Below, piece after piece: positions 7,547-14,795 of a stretch of DNA of 31,526 nt. Each line of letters starts with the position of its first letter. Within the stretch, counting starts at the first letter, position 1. The notes beneath the pieces are model-generated. The model was not told where the DNA came from. It saw only the letters and a list, made by a program, of their open reading frames with translations, and made no database searches. The stretch comes from JAHEFX01 sp964614585 (GTDB taxonomy: Bacteria > Actinomycetota > Acidimicrobiia > Spongiisociales > JAENVV01): positions 1 to 31,526 of the forward strand of contig CAZTLW010000010.1 in the NCBI GenBank assembly GCA_964614585.1, given 5' to 3'. The translations under genes and the position numbers were made by a program.

Positions 7547-8467
7547 GTGCTCGCCGAGGTCGTCCGCAGCGGGCTGGTGGAGGCCCGCCACCACGGAGCC
7601 GTGGCCGTCGTCGGCCCCGATGGGCTGGTGGCGTCGGACGGCGATGTCGAGCGTCCGTTCTACGCCAGGTCCTCGATCAAGCCGTTCCAGGCCGCGATGG
7701 CGCTCGATCACGGGGCTCCGCTCGCCGGGGCGTCGTTGGCGCTCGCCTGCGCCTCCCATGCCGGGCTCCCCCAGCACCTCGTGGTGGTCGAGCGCATGCT
7801 GGCGGGCGCCGGCCTCGGTCCCGGCGACCTCGGCACGCCGGCGGCGTGGCCGTCCAGCCCGGATGGCCGGGTGGCGCTGGCACTCGCCGGTGTGGAGGCA
7901 CCCTCCCCCCTCTTCCACAACTGCTCGGGCAAGCACGCCGCGGCGCTCTGGGCGTGCGTCGTGGCGGGGTTCGACACCGCCACCTACCTCGATCCGGACC
8001 ATCCACTGCAGGTGGCCGTGGCCGAGCACCTGGCCGCCGTGTGTGGGGCGACGCTGCCGCCACCCGGCGTCGACGGATGCGGGCTCCCAGCCCACGTCGT
8101 GACGGCGGTGGACCTGGCGACGGCCTGGTCGCACCTGGCCGTCGCCGAGGCCTACGCCCCCATGCGCTCGGCGTTGTGCGACCACCCCGTGCTCATCGGC
8201 GAGCCCGGTCGGCCCGACGGCGTGCTCGGAACTGCCGGGCTCCCGGCCAAGGGTGGGGCGGAGGGGTGCCTCGGGGTCGCGGTCCCCGAACTCGGACTCG
8301 GCATCGCCCTGAAGTGTTGGGATGGCTCCTCGCGACCGCTCGGCCCCGCCATCGCCGCCGTCCTCCGACAGCTCGGGGTGGCGGCCCCGACCGACGCCCT
8401 GGCCGTCGACGTCCTCGGTAGGGGACGCCCGGTGGGTACGGTGCGACCGCTCGTGGAGCTTCGATGA
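7547..8467 (+). CDS. Asparaginase of the L-asparaginase II (Rhizobium-type) family
   Basis: Thermolabile-type asparaginase family (Pfam Asparaginase_II), predicted to hydrolyse L-asparagine to aspartate and ammonia in the cytoplasm; unrelated to E. coli AnsA/AnsB. The predicted protein has 306 residues. Family landmarks are VLAEVVRSGLVEARHHG at the N-terminus, the RSSIKPFQA segment, CASHAG, the HNCSGKHAAAL loop, DGCGLPAHV and the C-terminal GLPAKGGAEG and LKCWDGSSRP. GTG 7547-7549 is chosen as start because family similarity begins exactly there and it follows the previous stop by one base; the frame extends upstream only as an overlap. ATG of the next gene overlaps its stop (ATGA). Confidence 0.9.
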   Translation: MLAEVVRSGLVEARHHGAVAVVGPDGLVASDGDVERPFYARSSIKPFQAAMALDHGAPLAGASLALACASHAGLPQHLVVVERMLAGAGLGPGDLGTPAAWPSSPDGRVALALAGVEAPSPLFHNCSGKHAAALWACVVAGFDTATYLDPDHPLQVAVAEHLAAVCGATLPPPGVDGCGLPAHVVTAVDLATAWSHLAVAEAYAPMRSALCDHPVLIGEPGRPDGVLGTAGLPAKGGAEGCLGVAVPELGLGIALKCWDGSSRPLGPAIAAVLRQLGVAAPTDALAVDVLGRGRPVGTVRPLVELR

Positions 8468-9339
8468 CCGCCCCGATCCACCTCGCGCCCCTTGCCCGCG
8501 CCATCGGCCCGTTCGCCGACCCGGCGTTCCTCGACGTCGTCCATGCCCACTTCCCGCGAGGGCAGCTGGTCGAGACCGTCGCCGACGACGCCATCGTCCG
8601 CCTCGAGGACGTCGACGGGACCCTCGTCGGGGTGGGCGACCGAGACCTCGTCGACTACCGCAGCCCGCTGGGCCCCGGCGCCCTCGAGGCCATGGTGTCG
8701 GTGGCCGCCGGCCGACCGCTCCTGCTCGACTCGGTGCCCGAGCCGGCGGCGGCGGCGATCGCCGAGGCGCTCGAATCGGCGGGTCGCCGGGTCGACCTCG
8801 TCGTCGACGACACCGCAGCCGTGCTGGCCCTGCCGGCGACGTTCGACGACTGGCTGGCGGCGATCGGCAAGAAGGAGCGCCACGAGACCCGCCGCAAGCG
8901 CCGGCGGTACACCGAGCACGTCGGCCCGGTCGAGGTGGCCGCCTTCGACCAACCCGGGGACCGCCTCGACGAGTTCATCGCCCTGCACCGGTCGTCGGCC
9001 GGCGCCAAGGGATCGTTCATGACCGACGACATGGCGGCCTTCTTCGTCGACCTGCTGGCGCTCGAGGCGTGGTCGATCCGGGCGCTCGTCGATCCCGACG
9101 GTGCGATGGTCGCCGCCGGGTTCGGGGCGGGTGACGAGGACGGCTTCTACCTCTACAACTCGGCCTTCGACCGCTCCCACGCGGAGGCATCGCCGGGCGT
9201 GGTCCTCATCTCCGCCCTCATCGAGGACTGCATCGATCGGGGTCTCGACCGACTCGACTTCCTGAAGGGCGACGAGGCCTACAAGTTCCGCCTGGGCGCC
9301 GACCCCCGCCCGCTGGCAACGGTGCGGGTGGCGGGATGA
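8464..9339 (+). CDS. GNAT-family acyltransferase (BioF2/CelD-like)
   Basis: 291-residue protein of the GNAT_6/BioF2-like class, the fold used by FemAB-like and cellulose-biosynthesis (CelD) acyltransferases. The recognisable part is the C-terminal half: WSIRALVDPDGAMVAAGFG, FYLYNSAFDRSHAEASPG, and the family hallmark DRLDFLKGDEAYKFRLGA near the end. An Arg/Lys-rich patch (KKERHETRRKRRR, about residues 138-150) precedes it. The acyl donor and acceptor are unknown. It overlaps its neighbours by 4 nt on both sides (ATGA each time) and sits directly before mshA. It is not MshD, whose tandem GNAT layout differs. Confidence 0.82.
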   Translation: MTAPIHLAPLARAIGPFADPAFLDVVHAHFPRGQLVETVADDAIVRLEDVDGTLVGVGDRDLVDYRSPLGPGALEAMVSVAAGRPLLLDSVPEPAAAAIAEALESAGRRVDLVVDDTAAVLALPATFDDWLAAIGKKERHETRRKRRRYTEHVGPVEVAAFDQPGDRLDEFIALHRSSAGAKGSFMTDDMAAFFVDLLALEAWSIRALVDPDGAMVAAGFGAGDEDGFYLYNSAFDRSHAEASPGVVLISALIEDCIDRGLDRLDFLKGDEAYKFRLGADPRPLATVRVAG

Positions 9340-10538
9340 TCTCGTCGGTCGCCTACCTGAGCCTGCACACGTGCCCCCTGACCGTGCCGGGCGTGGGCGA
9401 CGCCGGGGGCATGAACGTGTCGATCCACGAGCACGCGCTGGCGATGAGCCGGCGGGGGGTGGCCGTCGACGTCTTCACCCGGCGGGCCGATCCCGACGTC
9501 GCCGAGGTCACCGAACCGGCCCCGGGCTATCGGGTGGTGCACGTCCCGGCGGGACCGCCCGAGCCGTTGCCCATCGCCGACCAGGTCGGCCTCGTCGAGG
9601 CGTTCACCGAGGGGGTGCTGGCACGGCTGGACCGGCCGCACGACCTCATCCACAGCCACTACTGGTTGTCCGGCCGGGCGGGACTGGCGATCGCCGCCCG
9701 TCTGGGGGTGCCGCTGGCCAATTCGTTCCACACCCTCGGCCGGGTCAAGGACCGCACGCGTCGCGCCGACCAGGCTCCGTCCCCGACCGAGCGGATCGAC
9801 GCCGAGCACGCCGTCATCGCGGGCTCCGCCTGCGTCATCGCCGCCACGCCGCTCGAGGCGAGTGACCTCATCGACCACTACGGGGCGGATCCCACCCGCC
9901 TCTGCGTCAGCCCCCCCGGCGTCGACCTCGAGACGTTCCACCCCGGCGATCGCGCCGCGGCCCGCCGCCGACTGGGCCTGGGTGACGGCCCGCTGGTGCT
10001 CGTCGCCGGGCGGGTGCAGCCCCTGAAGGGCGTGGACGTCGCCCTCGAGGCGCTGGCTCGTCTCCGTCGACGGGTGCCTGCCCGGCTGCTCGTCGTCGGT
10101 GGTGCCTCCGGGGTCGGCGGGTCGGCCGAGCTGGGCCGGTTGCGCGCCAGGGCTGCCGAGCCCGATCTTGCGGGCGCGGTCGAGTTCCGCCCGGCGGTCC
10201 CCCACGCCGACCTCGCCGACCACCTGCGAGCGGCGGACGTCGTCCATGTCCCCTCCCGGTCGGAGTCGTTCGGCTTGGTGGCGGCCGAGGCGGCCGCCTG
10301 CGCCACCCCGGTCGTGGCCACCGAGGTCGGCGGCCTGCGATACGCGGTCGCCGACGGCGTCGGCGGCCTGCTGGTGGCGGGCTGGGATCCGCAGGACCAC
10401 GCCGAGGCCCTCGAGCGCGTCCTCTGCGAGCCCGGGCTGGCGGCGACGCTGGCCGAAGGGGCGGCGCAGCACGCGAGGCGCTTCGGCTGGGACGCCACGA
10501 CCGACCGGTTGCTGGAGTTGTATGCCGGCATCACGTGA
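9336..10538 (+). CDS. mshA: D-inositol-3-phosphate glycosyltransferase MshA
   Basis: First committed enzyme of mycothiol synthesis: transfers GlcNAc from UDP-GlcNAc to 1L-myo-inositol 1-phosphate. GT4 (GT-B) fold, 400 residues. MshA-type features are PGVGDAGGMNVSIHEHA near the N-terminus, LIHSHYWLSGRAG, SFHTLGRVKDRTRRAD, the hinge motif SPPGVDLETFHPGD, the VAGRVQPLKG loop and the sugar-nucleotide E-x7-E motif in SRSESFGLVAAEA. The next gene is a YbjN protein, the same neighbour found downstream of mycobacterial mshA, which supports the call over other GT4 enzymes such as sucrose-phosphate synthase-like proteins. Start ATG 9336 overlaps the upstream TGA. Confidence 0.88.
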   Translation: MISSVAYLSLHTCPLTVPGVGDAGGMNVSIHEHALAMSRRGVAVDVFTRRADPDVAEVTEPAPGYRVVHVPAGPPEPLPIADQVGLVEAFTEGVLARLDRPHDLIHSHYWLSGRAGLAIAARLGVPLANSFHTLGRVKDRTRRADQAPSPTERIDAEHAVIAGSACVIAATPLEASDLIDHYGADPTRLCVSPPGVDLETFHPGDRAAARRRLGLGDGPLVLVAGRVQPLKGVDVALEALARLRRRVPARLLVVGGASGVGGSAELGRLRARAAEPDLAGAVEFRPAVPHADLADHLRAADVVHVPSRSESFGLVAAEAAACATPVVATEVGGLRYAVADGVGGLLVAGWDPQDHAEALERVLCEPGLAATLAEGAAQHARRFGWDATTDRLLELYAGIT

Positions 10539-10956
10539 CGAGGTCCGCGAGCGACTGCTCGCCCTGCTCGGCGCCTGGGCGGACGACCCCGACTCGGACG
10601 TGGTGGCCGTCGAGGAGGTCGATGGCCGGGTGGCCGTCCGGATGCGCCAGACGGTGCGGGACTTCTCGACCATCTGGTGCGATCCCGGCGAACGGACGAT
10701 CCGGTTCGAGGCCTATGTCCTGCCGGCGCCCCCGAAGTCGGCGGCGGAGATCCACCGACAGGCACTGGTCCGCAACGCCGGGCTGCGCGATGCCGCCTTC
10801 GCCCTCGATGACGAGGGAGCGGTCGTGATCGTCGCCCGCATCCCGACCACCGAGCTCTCCGACGACCGGCTGCAATTGGTGGTCGCCGAGGTGTGGGAGG
10901 GCGTCGAACGTGCGTTCCCGTCGATGGTGCGCCTCGCCTTCGCCCGCGAAAAATAG
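10522..10956 (+). CDS. YbjN-domain protein
   Basis: 144-residue small alpha/beta protein of the YbjN (putative sensory transduction regulator) family, which resembles type III secretion chaperones in fold. Typical features are the N-terminal helix, VRMRQTVRDFSTIWCDPGERTIRFEAYVLPAPP, a Asn-Ala-containing helix (HRQALVRNAGLRDAAFALDDEG) and VIVARIPTTELSDDRLQLVVAEVW. The ATG at 10522 lies inside the mshA 3' end and overlaps it by 17 nt. Linkage to mshA is conserved in mycobacteria, but its biochemical role is not established. It is the last gene of the operon. Confidence 0.85.
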   Translation: MPASRDEVRERLLALLGAWADDPDSDVVAVEEVDGRVAVRMRQTVRDFSTIWCDPGERTIRFEAYVLPAPPKSAAEIHRQALVRNAGLRDAAFALDDEGAVVIVARIPTTELSDDRLQLVVAEVWEGVERAFPSMVRLAFAREK

Positions 10957-10966
10957 GGACCTTCAC

Positions 10967-10992
10967 GTTGTCCACAAGCCGCTGTGGGCAAC
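10967..10992 (+). terminator. Hairpin after the mshA-ybjN operon (also two inverted DnaA-box-like words)
   Basis: GTTG-T-CCACA / TGTGG-G-CAAC forms a 10-bp stem (one G-U) with a 6-nt loop, starting 10 nt after the ybjN-like stop. There is no T-tract. The arms also contain TTGTCCACA (10968-10976) and, inverted, TTGCCCACA (10983-10991), which fit the actinobacterial DnaA-box consensus. Which role is real cannot be decided here. Confidence 0.5.
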
Positions 10993-11257
10993 CCGGGGAG
11001 ATCCGCCCTGCGTCGTGGAAAAGCCCCCGTCCTCGGGTGGAGAAGGCGTTCGGGTTCGTGGAAGGGATGGCCGAGGGCGGGATCCGGCACCCATCCGGGG
11101 CCGGGTTTTCCACATGGCCGACCCCCTTGCCGGGCAGGGGTTGGCGACGTACATTCGACCCACGCCGAAGCCCGAGGTGCCGAGGCGTCGGAACCGACCG
11201 TTCGGGGAAGTGCGGGACGTGACGACGCCGGAGTTCCTCGGGCTTCTGCGTGGTCCG
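10993..11257. other. Non-coding stretch with further DnaA-box-like words
   Basis: About 300 bases (10957-11269) hold no convincing gene. Besides the hairpin at 10967, there is TTTTCCACA at 11106-11114 and CGTGGAAAA (inverted, one mismatch) at 11014-11022. There is no AT-rich unwinding segment, so it does not look like a complete oriC. Confidence 0.4.
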
Positions 11258-11263
11258 TAGCCT
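11258..11263 (+). promoter_or_regulatory. -10 element of the VOC gene (leaderless type)
   Basis: TAGCCT with 6 nt to ATG 11270. Confidence 0.6.
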
Positions 11264-11269
11264 CGCCGC

Positions 11270-11779
11270 ATGTTGTCCGCCGTGCGCCTCCCGGGCCCGC
11301 CGCCACCCGGCGTCGGGCTGCCGGCCCGGCTCGGACCGGTGGTGGTGGTCACCGGAGCACCGGCCTGGGCATGGGACGGCCCGGCCCCGGACCTACCGAT
11401 CAGCACCTTCGATCCCCCCGACGCCGAGTCCGTCGCCGGCTGGGGCGTCGACCACGTCGTGGTGGTGGCGGCCGACGTGACGGCAGCCGTGGACGCCCTC
11501 GTGGCGGCAGGGGCCGACTTGCGGCGGCGCGGCCGCACGGCACGGGGCGGGGAGGCGGCCTTCCTGCTGGCCGGTGTCCTCGTCGAGGTCGTGGCGGTGG
11601 ACGAGGGCCCGGCCCGCCTTGCCGGGATCGCCTACGAGACCGACCGTCCCCTCGACGAGGTGGCGGCGGCGTGGCGGGCGGCGGGGGTGCCTGCGGGGGA
11701 CCCCCATCCAGCCGTCCAGCCGGGTCGATCGATCTGCAGCGTGCGAGGTGCCGCCGTTGCGGCGATGACCCCCCGCTGA
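11270..11779 (+). CDS. VOC/glyoxalase-like domain protein
   Basis: 169-residue soluble protein. The middle section WGVDHVVVVAADVTAAVDALVAAGADLRRRG...AAFLLAGVLVEVVAVDEGPARLAGI has the beta-alpha-beta pattern and spacing of one vicinal-oxygen-chelate (glyoxalase/bleomycin-resistance) module: a His-containing first strand, an Ala-rich helix, and a strand ending in a VLVEVV segment whose Glu could be a metal ligand. A second, less conserved half-module seems to follow (AYETDRPLDEVAAAWRAAG). Substrate unknown. The ATG is supported by the -10 hexamer 6 nt upstream. The gene converges with the CAP-protein gene, leaving 5 nt between stops. Confidence 0.6.
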   Translation: MLSAVRLPGPPPPGVGLPARLGPVVVVTGAPAWAWDGPAPDLPISTFDPPDAESVAGWGVDHVVVVAADVTAAVDALVAAGADLRRRGRTARGGEAAFLLAGVLVEVVAVDEGPARLAGIAYETDRPLDEVAAAWRAAGVPAGDPHPAVQPGRSICSVRGAAVAAMTPR

Positions 11780-11784
11780 GACGG

Positions 11785-12528
11785 CTACTGCAGGAAGGGC
11801 TCCATCGGATGCCACGCCAGGCGATCGGCGATGGCGTCGACCGACGGCGGGGTCGGGGCGGCCGGAGGCGGGACGGCGGCCGCCCGCACGGTCACCGGCC
11901 CCGTGGTGTCTCGCGGCTCGGTCGTCGGGGGGCTCGAGTCGGGGTCGGCCGCCGTGGCCGATGATGTGTCCGGAGCCGCCGCAGCGACCGTGGTGGTGGT
12001 CGTCGTCGAGGAGGTCGTCGGAGCCGGAGCCGGCTCGGCCCCCGACGCCCGCATGAAGGCCACCGTCACGTAGACCATCCCGCCGTCGTCGGTGTGGGTG
12101 CCGACCCCGACGTGGGTGAAGTCGCCGAGGACGTGGCCCCGGTGCCCGGGCGAGGACATGAAGCCTTCGTGGACGACCGCCGCGGTCGAGCCCCGGCCGA
12201 CGTTCTCGCCCAGTCGCTCCCACCCCGAGACCGCGGAGGCGAGGTCGAGGGAGTGGAAGACCGAGCCGGCGGCAGCCATGGCGGCCGAGTGGGAGCGGCC
12301 GTGTTCGACGAGTCGAGCATCGACGGCCAGGGGCGCCAGGCCTTGGGCCGAGCGCTCGGCGTTGATGAGCGACACGAGGTCTCCCTCGCCGGGACCGGCG
12401 TCGACGGCGGTCGCCCAGGTCAGCGGGACGAGGAGGGCCACCAGGGCGAGGAGGGCCGTCAGGCGGACGGGACCGAGCCGACGTGGGTGGTCGAGCCGGG
12501 GAGCGGCCTCGGGGCTGGGACGGCGCAT
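11785..12528 (-). CDS. Secreted CAP (SCP/PR1) domain protein, paralogue 1
   Basis: 247 residues: a long positively charged N-region, hydrophobic signal segment (LTALLALVALLVPLTWA), then a CAP domain starting AGPGEGDLVSLINAERSAQGL. CAP motifs are the helix with HGRSHSAAMA, VFHSLDL, the GENVGRG loop and the SSPGHRGHVLGDFTHVGVGTH block. After about residue 170 comes a Thr/Ser/Pro/Ala linker (TTSSTTTTTT), then a short ordered-looking tail (IADRLAWHPMEPFLQ) resembling the tail of the neighbouring paralogue. Bacterial CAP proteins are extracellular; their activities are mostly unknown. The start might instead be an internal GTG before LTALLALV. It lies 55 nt downstream of its paralogue. Confidence 0.85.
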   Translation of the reverse strand: MRRPSPEAAPRLDHPRRLGPVRLTALLALVALLVPLTWATAVDAGPGEGDLVSLINAERSAQGLAPLAVDARLVEHGRSHSAAMAAAGSVFHSLDLASAVSGWERLGENVGRGSTAAVVHEGFMSSPGHRGHVLGDFTHVGVGTHTDDGGMVYVTVAFMRASGAEPAPAPTTSSTTTTTTVAAAAPDTSSATAADPDSSPPTTEPRDTTGPVTVRAAAVPPPAAPTPPSVDAIADRLAWHPMEPFLQ

Positions 12529-12583
12529 GGCGGGGCACCCTGCCCGATCCGGCCGGGTTCCGCAAGCCGACCCGGTGCCGCCC

Positions 12584-13297
12584 TCAGTCGACGTAGGGCC
12601 GGTCGAGGCTCCAGGCGGTGCGGGCGGCGACCTCGGCGGGGCTCAGGGGTGGAGGCGGTGGTGGGGTCGTCGTGGTCGTCGTCGGCTCGGGGGCCGACAG
12701 CGTGGCGGGCTTGGGCGCCGGGGCCGGCTTCGGCTTGGGCTTCGGTGCCGGGGCCTCGGCGGCGGCCGGGGCGTCCGTGGCAGGTGGCGGCGCAGTGGTG
12801 GGCGGTGGTGGTGGGGCCGTGGTGGTGGGTGGCGGGGCGGTCGTGGTCGTGGTCGCCGGGGCGGCATCCTTCGACTTCATGAAGACCACGGTGACGTACA
12901 TCATCCCGGCCTCGGTGACGTGGGTGCCCACGCCTGCGTGGGTGAAGTCGCCGAGGATGTTGGCCTTGTGGCCCGACGAGTTCATGAAGGCCCGGTGCAG
13001 GCTGTTGACGCTCGGTCCGCGACCGACGTTCTCGCCGATCCGGCTCCAGCCGGAGGTGACGCCGCCCAGGTTCTTCGTGTGCCAGATCGAGTCCGTGGCC
13101 GCCATGTCGACGGAGTGTTGGCGAGCGTGGGAGACGAGGGTGCCGTGGCTCGAGAGGGCGTTGAGGCCCCGCGACGTCCGCTCGGCGTTGATCTTGGCGA
13201 GCATGTCGCCCTCGCCCGGCCCGGCGACCGCGGCGGGGGCGGCGACCGGCACGGCCAGGAGGCAGGCCAGTGCCATGAGGATGAGTCGACGTGTCAT
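12584..13297 (-). CDS. Secreted CAP (SCP/PR1) domain protein, paralogue 2
   Basis: 237 residues from ATG 13297-13295, chosen because it begins a normal signal peptide (MTRRLILMALACLLAVPVAA) and is preceded by a GGGAGA Shine-Dalgarno. An in-frame upstream ATG at 13336 would add residues before the signal peptide. The mature CAP domain (AGPGEGDMLAKINAERTSRGL, HARQHSVDMA, WHTKNLGG, RIGENVGRG, SSGHKANILGDFTHAGVGTH) is close to paralogue 1, so the pair is a tandem duplication. The C-terminal third is low complexity: Thr/Pro runs, then KPKPKPAPAPKP, then further Thr/Pro, ending in EVAARTAWSLDRPYVD. Likely exported and possibly wall-associated. Confidence 0.87.
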   Translation of the reverse strand: MTRRLILMALACLLAVPVAAPAAVAGPGEGDMLAKINAERTSRGLNALSSHGTLVSHARQHSVDMAATDSIWHTKNLGGVTSGWSRIGENVGRGPSVNSLHRAFMNSSGHKANILGDFTHAGVGTHVTEAGMMYVTVVFMKSKDAAPATTTTTAPPPTTTAPPPPPTTAPPPATDAPAAAEAPAPKPKPKPAPAPKPATLSAPEPTTTTTTPPPPPPLSPAEVAARTAWSLDRPYVD

Positions 13298-13393
13298 GCG
13301 GTGGTCTCCCAGTGCGTCCACCCCAGTTGTCGTCACTCTCCGCGGCTGCCTTTAGTCGGAGTGTGGGTGCCATTCCCGGCGGTCCGGGCCGTC

Positions 13394-13399
13394 TACCCT
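13394..13399 (+). promoter_or_regulatory. -10 element of the YibE/F gene (leaderless type)
   Basis: TACCCT followed by 8 nt and ATG 13408. It sets the start at MAAFSRWAAVAVG rather than at upstream in-frame codons. Confidence 0.64.
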
Positions 13400-13407
13400 C
13401 CGGCGCC

Positions 13408-14795
13408 ATGGCCGCGTTCTCCCGATGGGCCGCGGTGGCAGTCGGTCTTGCAGCGCTCGTGGCGCTCGTGATCACCAACCGCCCGGCACCCGATCCCGGT
13501 GACCTGTCCGAGTTCGGCTTCGCCGACGCCTGGGTGCGTGGCGAGGTGGCGTCGGTCGAGTCCGTCCCCTGTCCGGGGGCCGACGCGTCGGGTCCGTTCT
13601 GCATCGACGTCGTCTTCCAGATCGACGAGGGCGCCGATGCCGGCTCCTTCGTCACCCAGTCGTTCGCCGACGAACCCGGCTCGCCGTCGTTCGAGGAGGG
13701 CGACCGCGTGTTCCTCAGCTTCACCGCAGGCGCCGACCCCCAGTTCGCCTACGGCTATGCCGACCGGGACCGCCTCGGCGTGGTGCTCGCGTGGGCGGCG
13801 GCGTTCGCCCTGGCAGTGGTCGTCCTCGGGCGGTGGAAGGGCGTGGCGGCGCTGGTCGGAGTGGGGGTGTCGCTCGCCGTGATCCTCGGCTACGTCCTGC
13901 CGACCCTGCTGTCGGGCGGTTCGCCGCTGCTGGTCTCGATCGTGGCGGCGGTGGTGATCGCGGCGGCGACCATCTGGCTCACCCATGGCGTGACCCCGTT
14001 CTCGGGGGTGGCCTTCCTCGGTACCGTCTCCGCGCTCGGCCTCACGGCCGTGCTGTCGCAGCTCGCATTCGGGATGGCCCGGATCACCGGGCTCNNNNNN
14101 NNNNGTACCACGACGGGTACTCCGAGAGCATCCTTTCCTTCGCCAACAACATCCGCACTGTGGATGGCGGCACCCATATCGAAGGCTTGAAAACGGTGCT
14201 GACCCGCACCCTCAATGCCTTCGCCAAGAAGCGCGGCAAACGGAAGGAATCCGATTCCAATCTGGCGGGAGAGAACATCCGTGAGGGCCTCACCGCCGTG
14301 CTGTCGCAGCTCGCATTCGGGATGGCCCGGATCACCGGGCTCGCCACCGAGGAGGCGGTCTACCTCACCCTGCTGCCCGACGTGCAGGTGTCGGGTCTGG
14401 TGCTCGCGGGCGCGGTGCTCGGAGCCCTCGGGGCGCTCGATGACGTCACCGTCACCCAGGCCTCCGCCGTGTTCGAGGTGCGCAACGCCAACCCCGATCT
14501 CGATGCCCCCGCACTGTCACAGGCCGGGCTCCGGGTGGGACGAGACCACATCGCGTCGACGGTGAACACCCTCGTCCTCGCCTATGCCGGTGCGTCGATG
14601 CCGCTGCTGGTCCTCTTCGTCCTGAGCAACCTCACTCCCGGTCAGGTGCTGGCGTCGGAGGTCATCGCGGTCGAGGCGCTTCGCACGGCCGTGGGCTCGC
14701 TGGGCCTGGTGGCGGCGGTGCCGATCACCACCTGGCTGGCGGCCCGGGTCGCGGTCGACACGCCGGCCGGCACCCGCGGCGGCCATGCCCACTGA
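13408..14795 (+). CDS. YibE/F-family membrane protein (interrupted by assembly artefact at 14095-14342)
   Basis: Multi-pass membrane protein of the YibE/F family, function unknown. The N-terminal part (13408-14094, 229 codons) has one TM segment, an extracytoplasmic segment with two Cys (PCPGADASGPFCIDV), then TM segments GVVLAWAAAFALAVVVL, GVAALVGVGVSLAVILGYVLP, PLLVSIVAAVVIAAATIWLTHG and the family segment PFSGVAFLGT. The C-terminal part (14343-14795) has LLPDVQVSGLVLAGAVLGALGALDDVTVTQASAVFE, typical YibE/F sequence, and GRDHIASTVNTLVLAYAGASMPLLVLF. Joining 14094 directly to 14343 restores one frame of 379 residues, a normal family length. The intervening 248 bases are N and foreign sequence, not a biological insertion as far as I can tell. 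Confidence 0.82.
14095..14104. other. Assembly gap (10 N)
   Basis: Ten undetermined bases joining two contigs inside the YibE/F gene. Confidence 0.99.
14105..14303 (+). pseudogene. Foreign gyrB fragment (chimeric read/contig end)
   Basis: Translates as YHDGYSESILSFANNI, RTVDGGTHIEGLKTVLTRTL and ENIREGLTAVLS, the transducer-domain region of DNA gyrase subunit B (NDGYxESILSFANNI, GGTHxEG, REGLTAV). Base and codon use differ from the surroundings (aaa, gaa, ttg, aat codons are frequent here and rare elsewhere). The gyrB stretch passes into YibE/F sequence within the shared word gccgtgctgtc, where both proteins read TAVLS. The fragment is too short and in the wrong context to be a gene, and its source is probably another organism. 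Confidence 0.88.

Larger units (their letters stand above)
14047..14342 (+). repeat. 48-bp exact repeat bracketing the gap (14047-14094 and 14295-14342)
   Basis: Both copies are identical over 48 bases and encode the end of LTAVLSQLAFGMARITGL. Immediately before them, 14046 is G and 14294 is C. The two copies flank ten N and the foreign fragment, which is the signature of a contig-end overlap that was not collapsed during scaffolding. Confidence 0.9.

Noticed and set aside
10957..11269. Chromosomal origin (oriC)
   Set aside because: DnaA-box-like words are present but there is no AT-rich unwinding region and no dnaA/dnaN neighbourhood.
12643..12867. Proline/arginine-rich small ORF
   Set aside because: Frame-shifted reading of the Thr/Pro linker of the CAP protein; repetitive DNA, not a gene.
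13791..14795. Apparent YibE/F-gyrB fusion protein
   Set aside because: The gyrB part adjoins an N gap and a 48-bp duplicated contig end; a mis-join explains everything.
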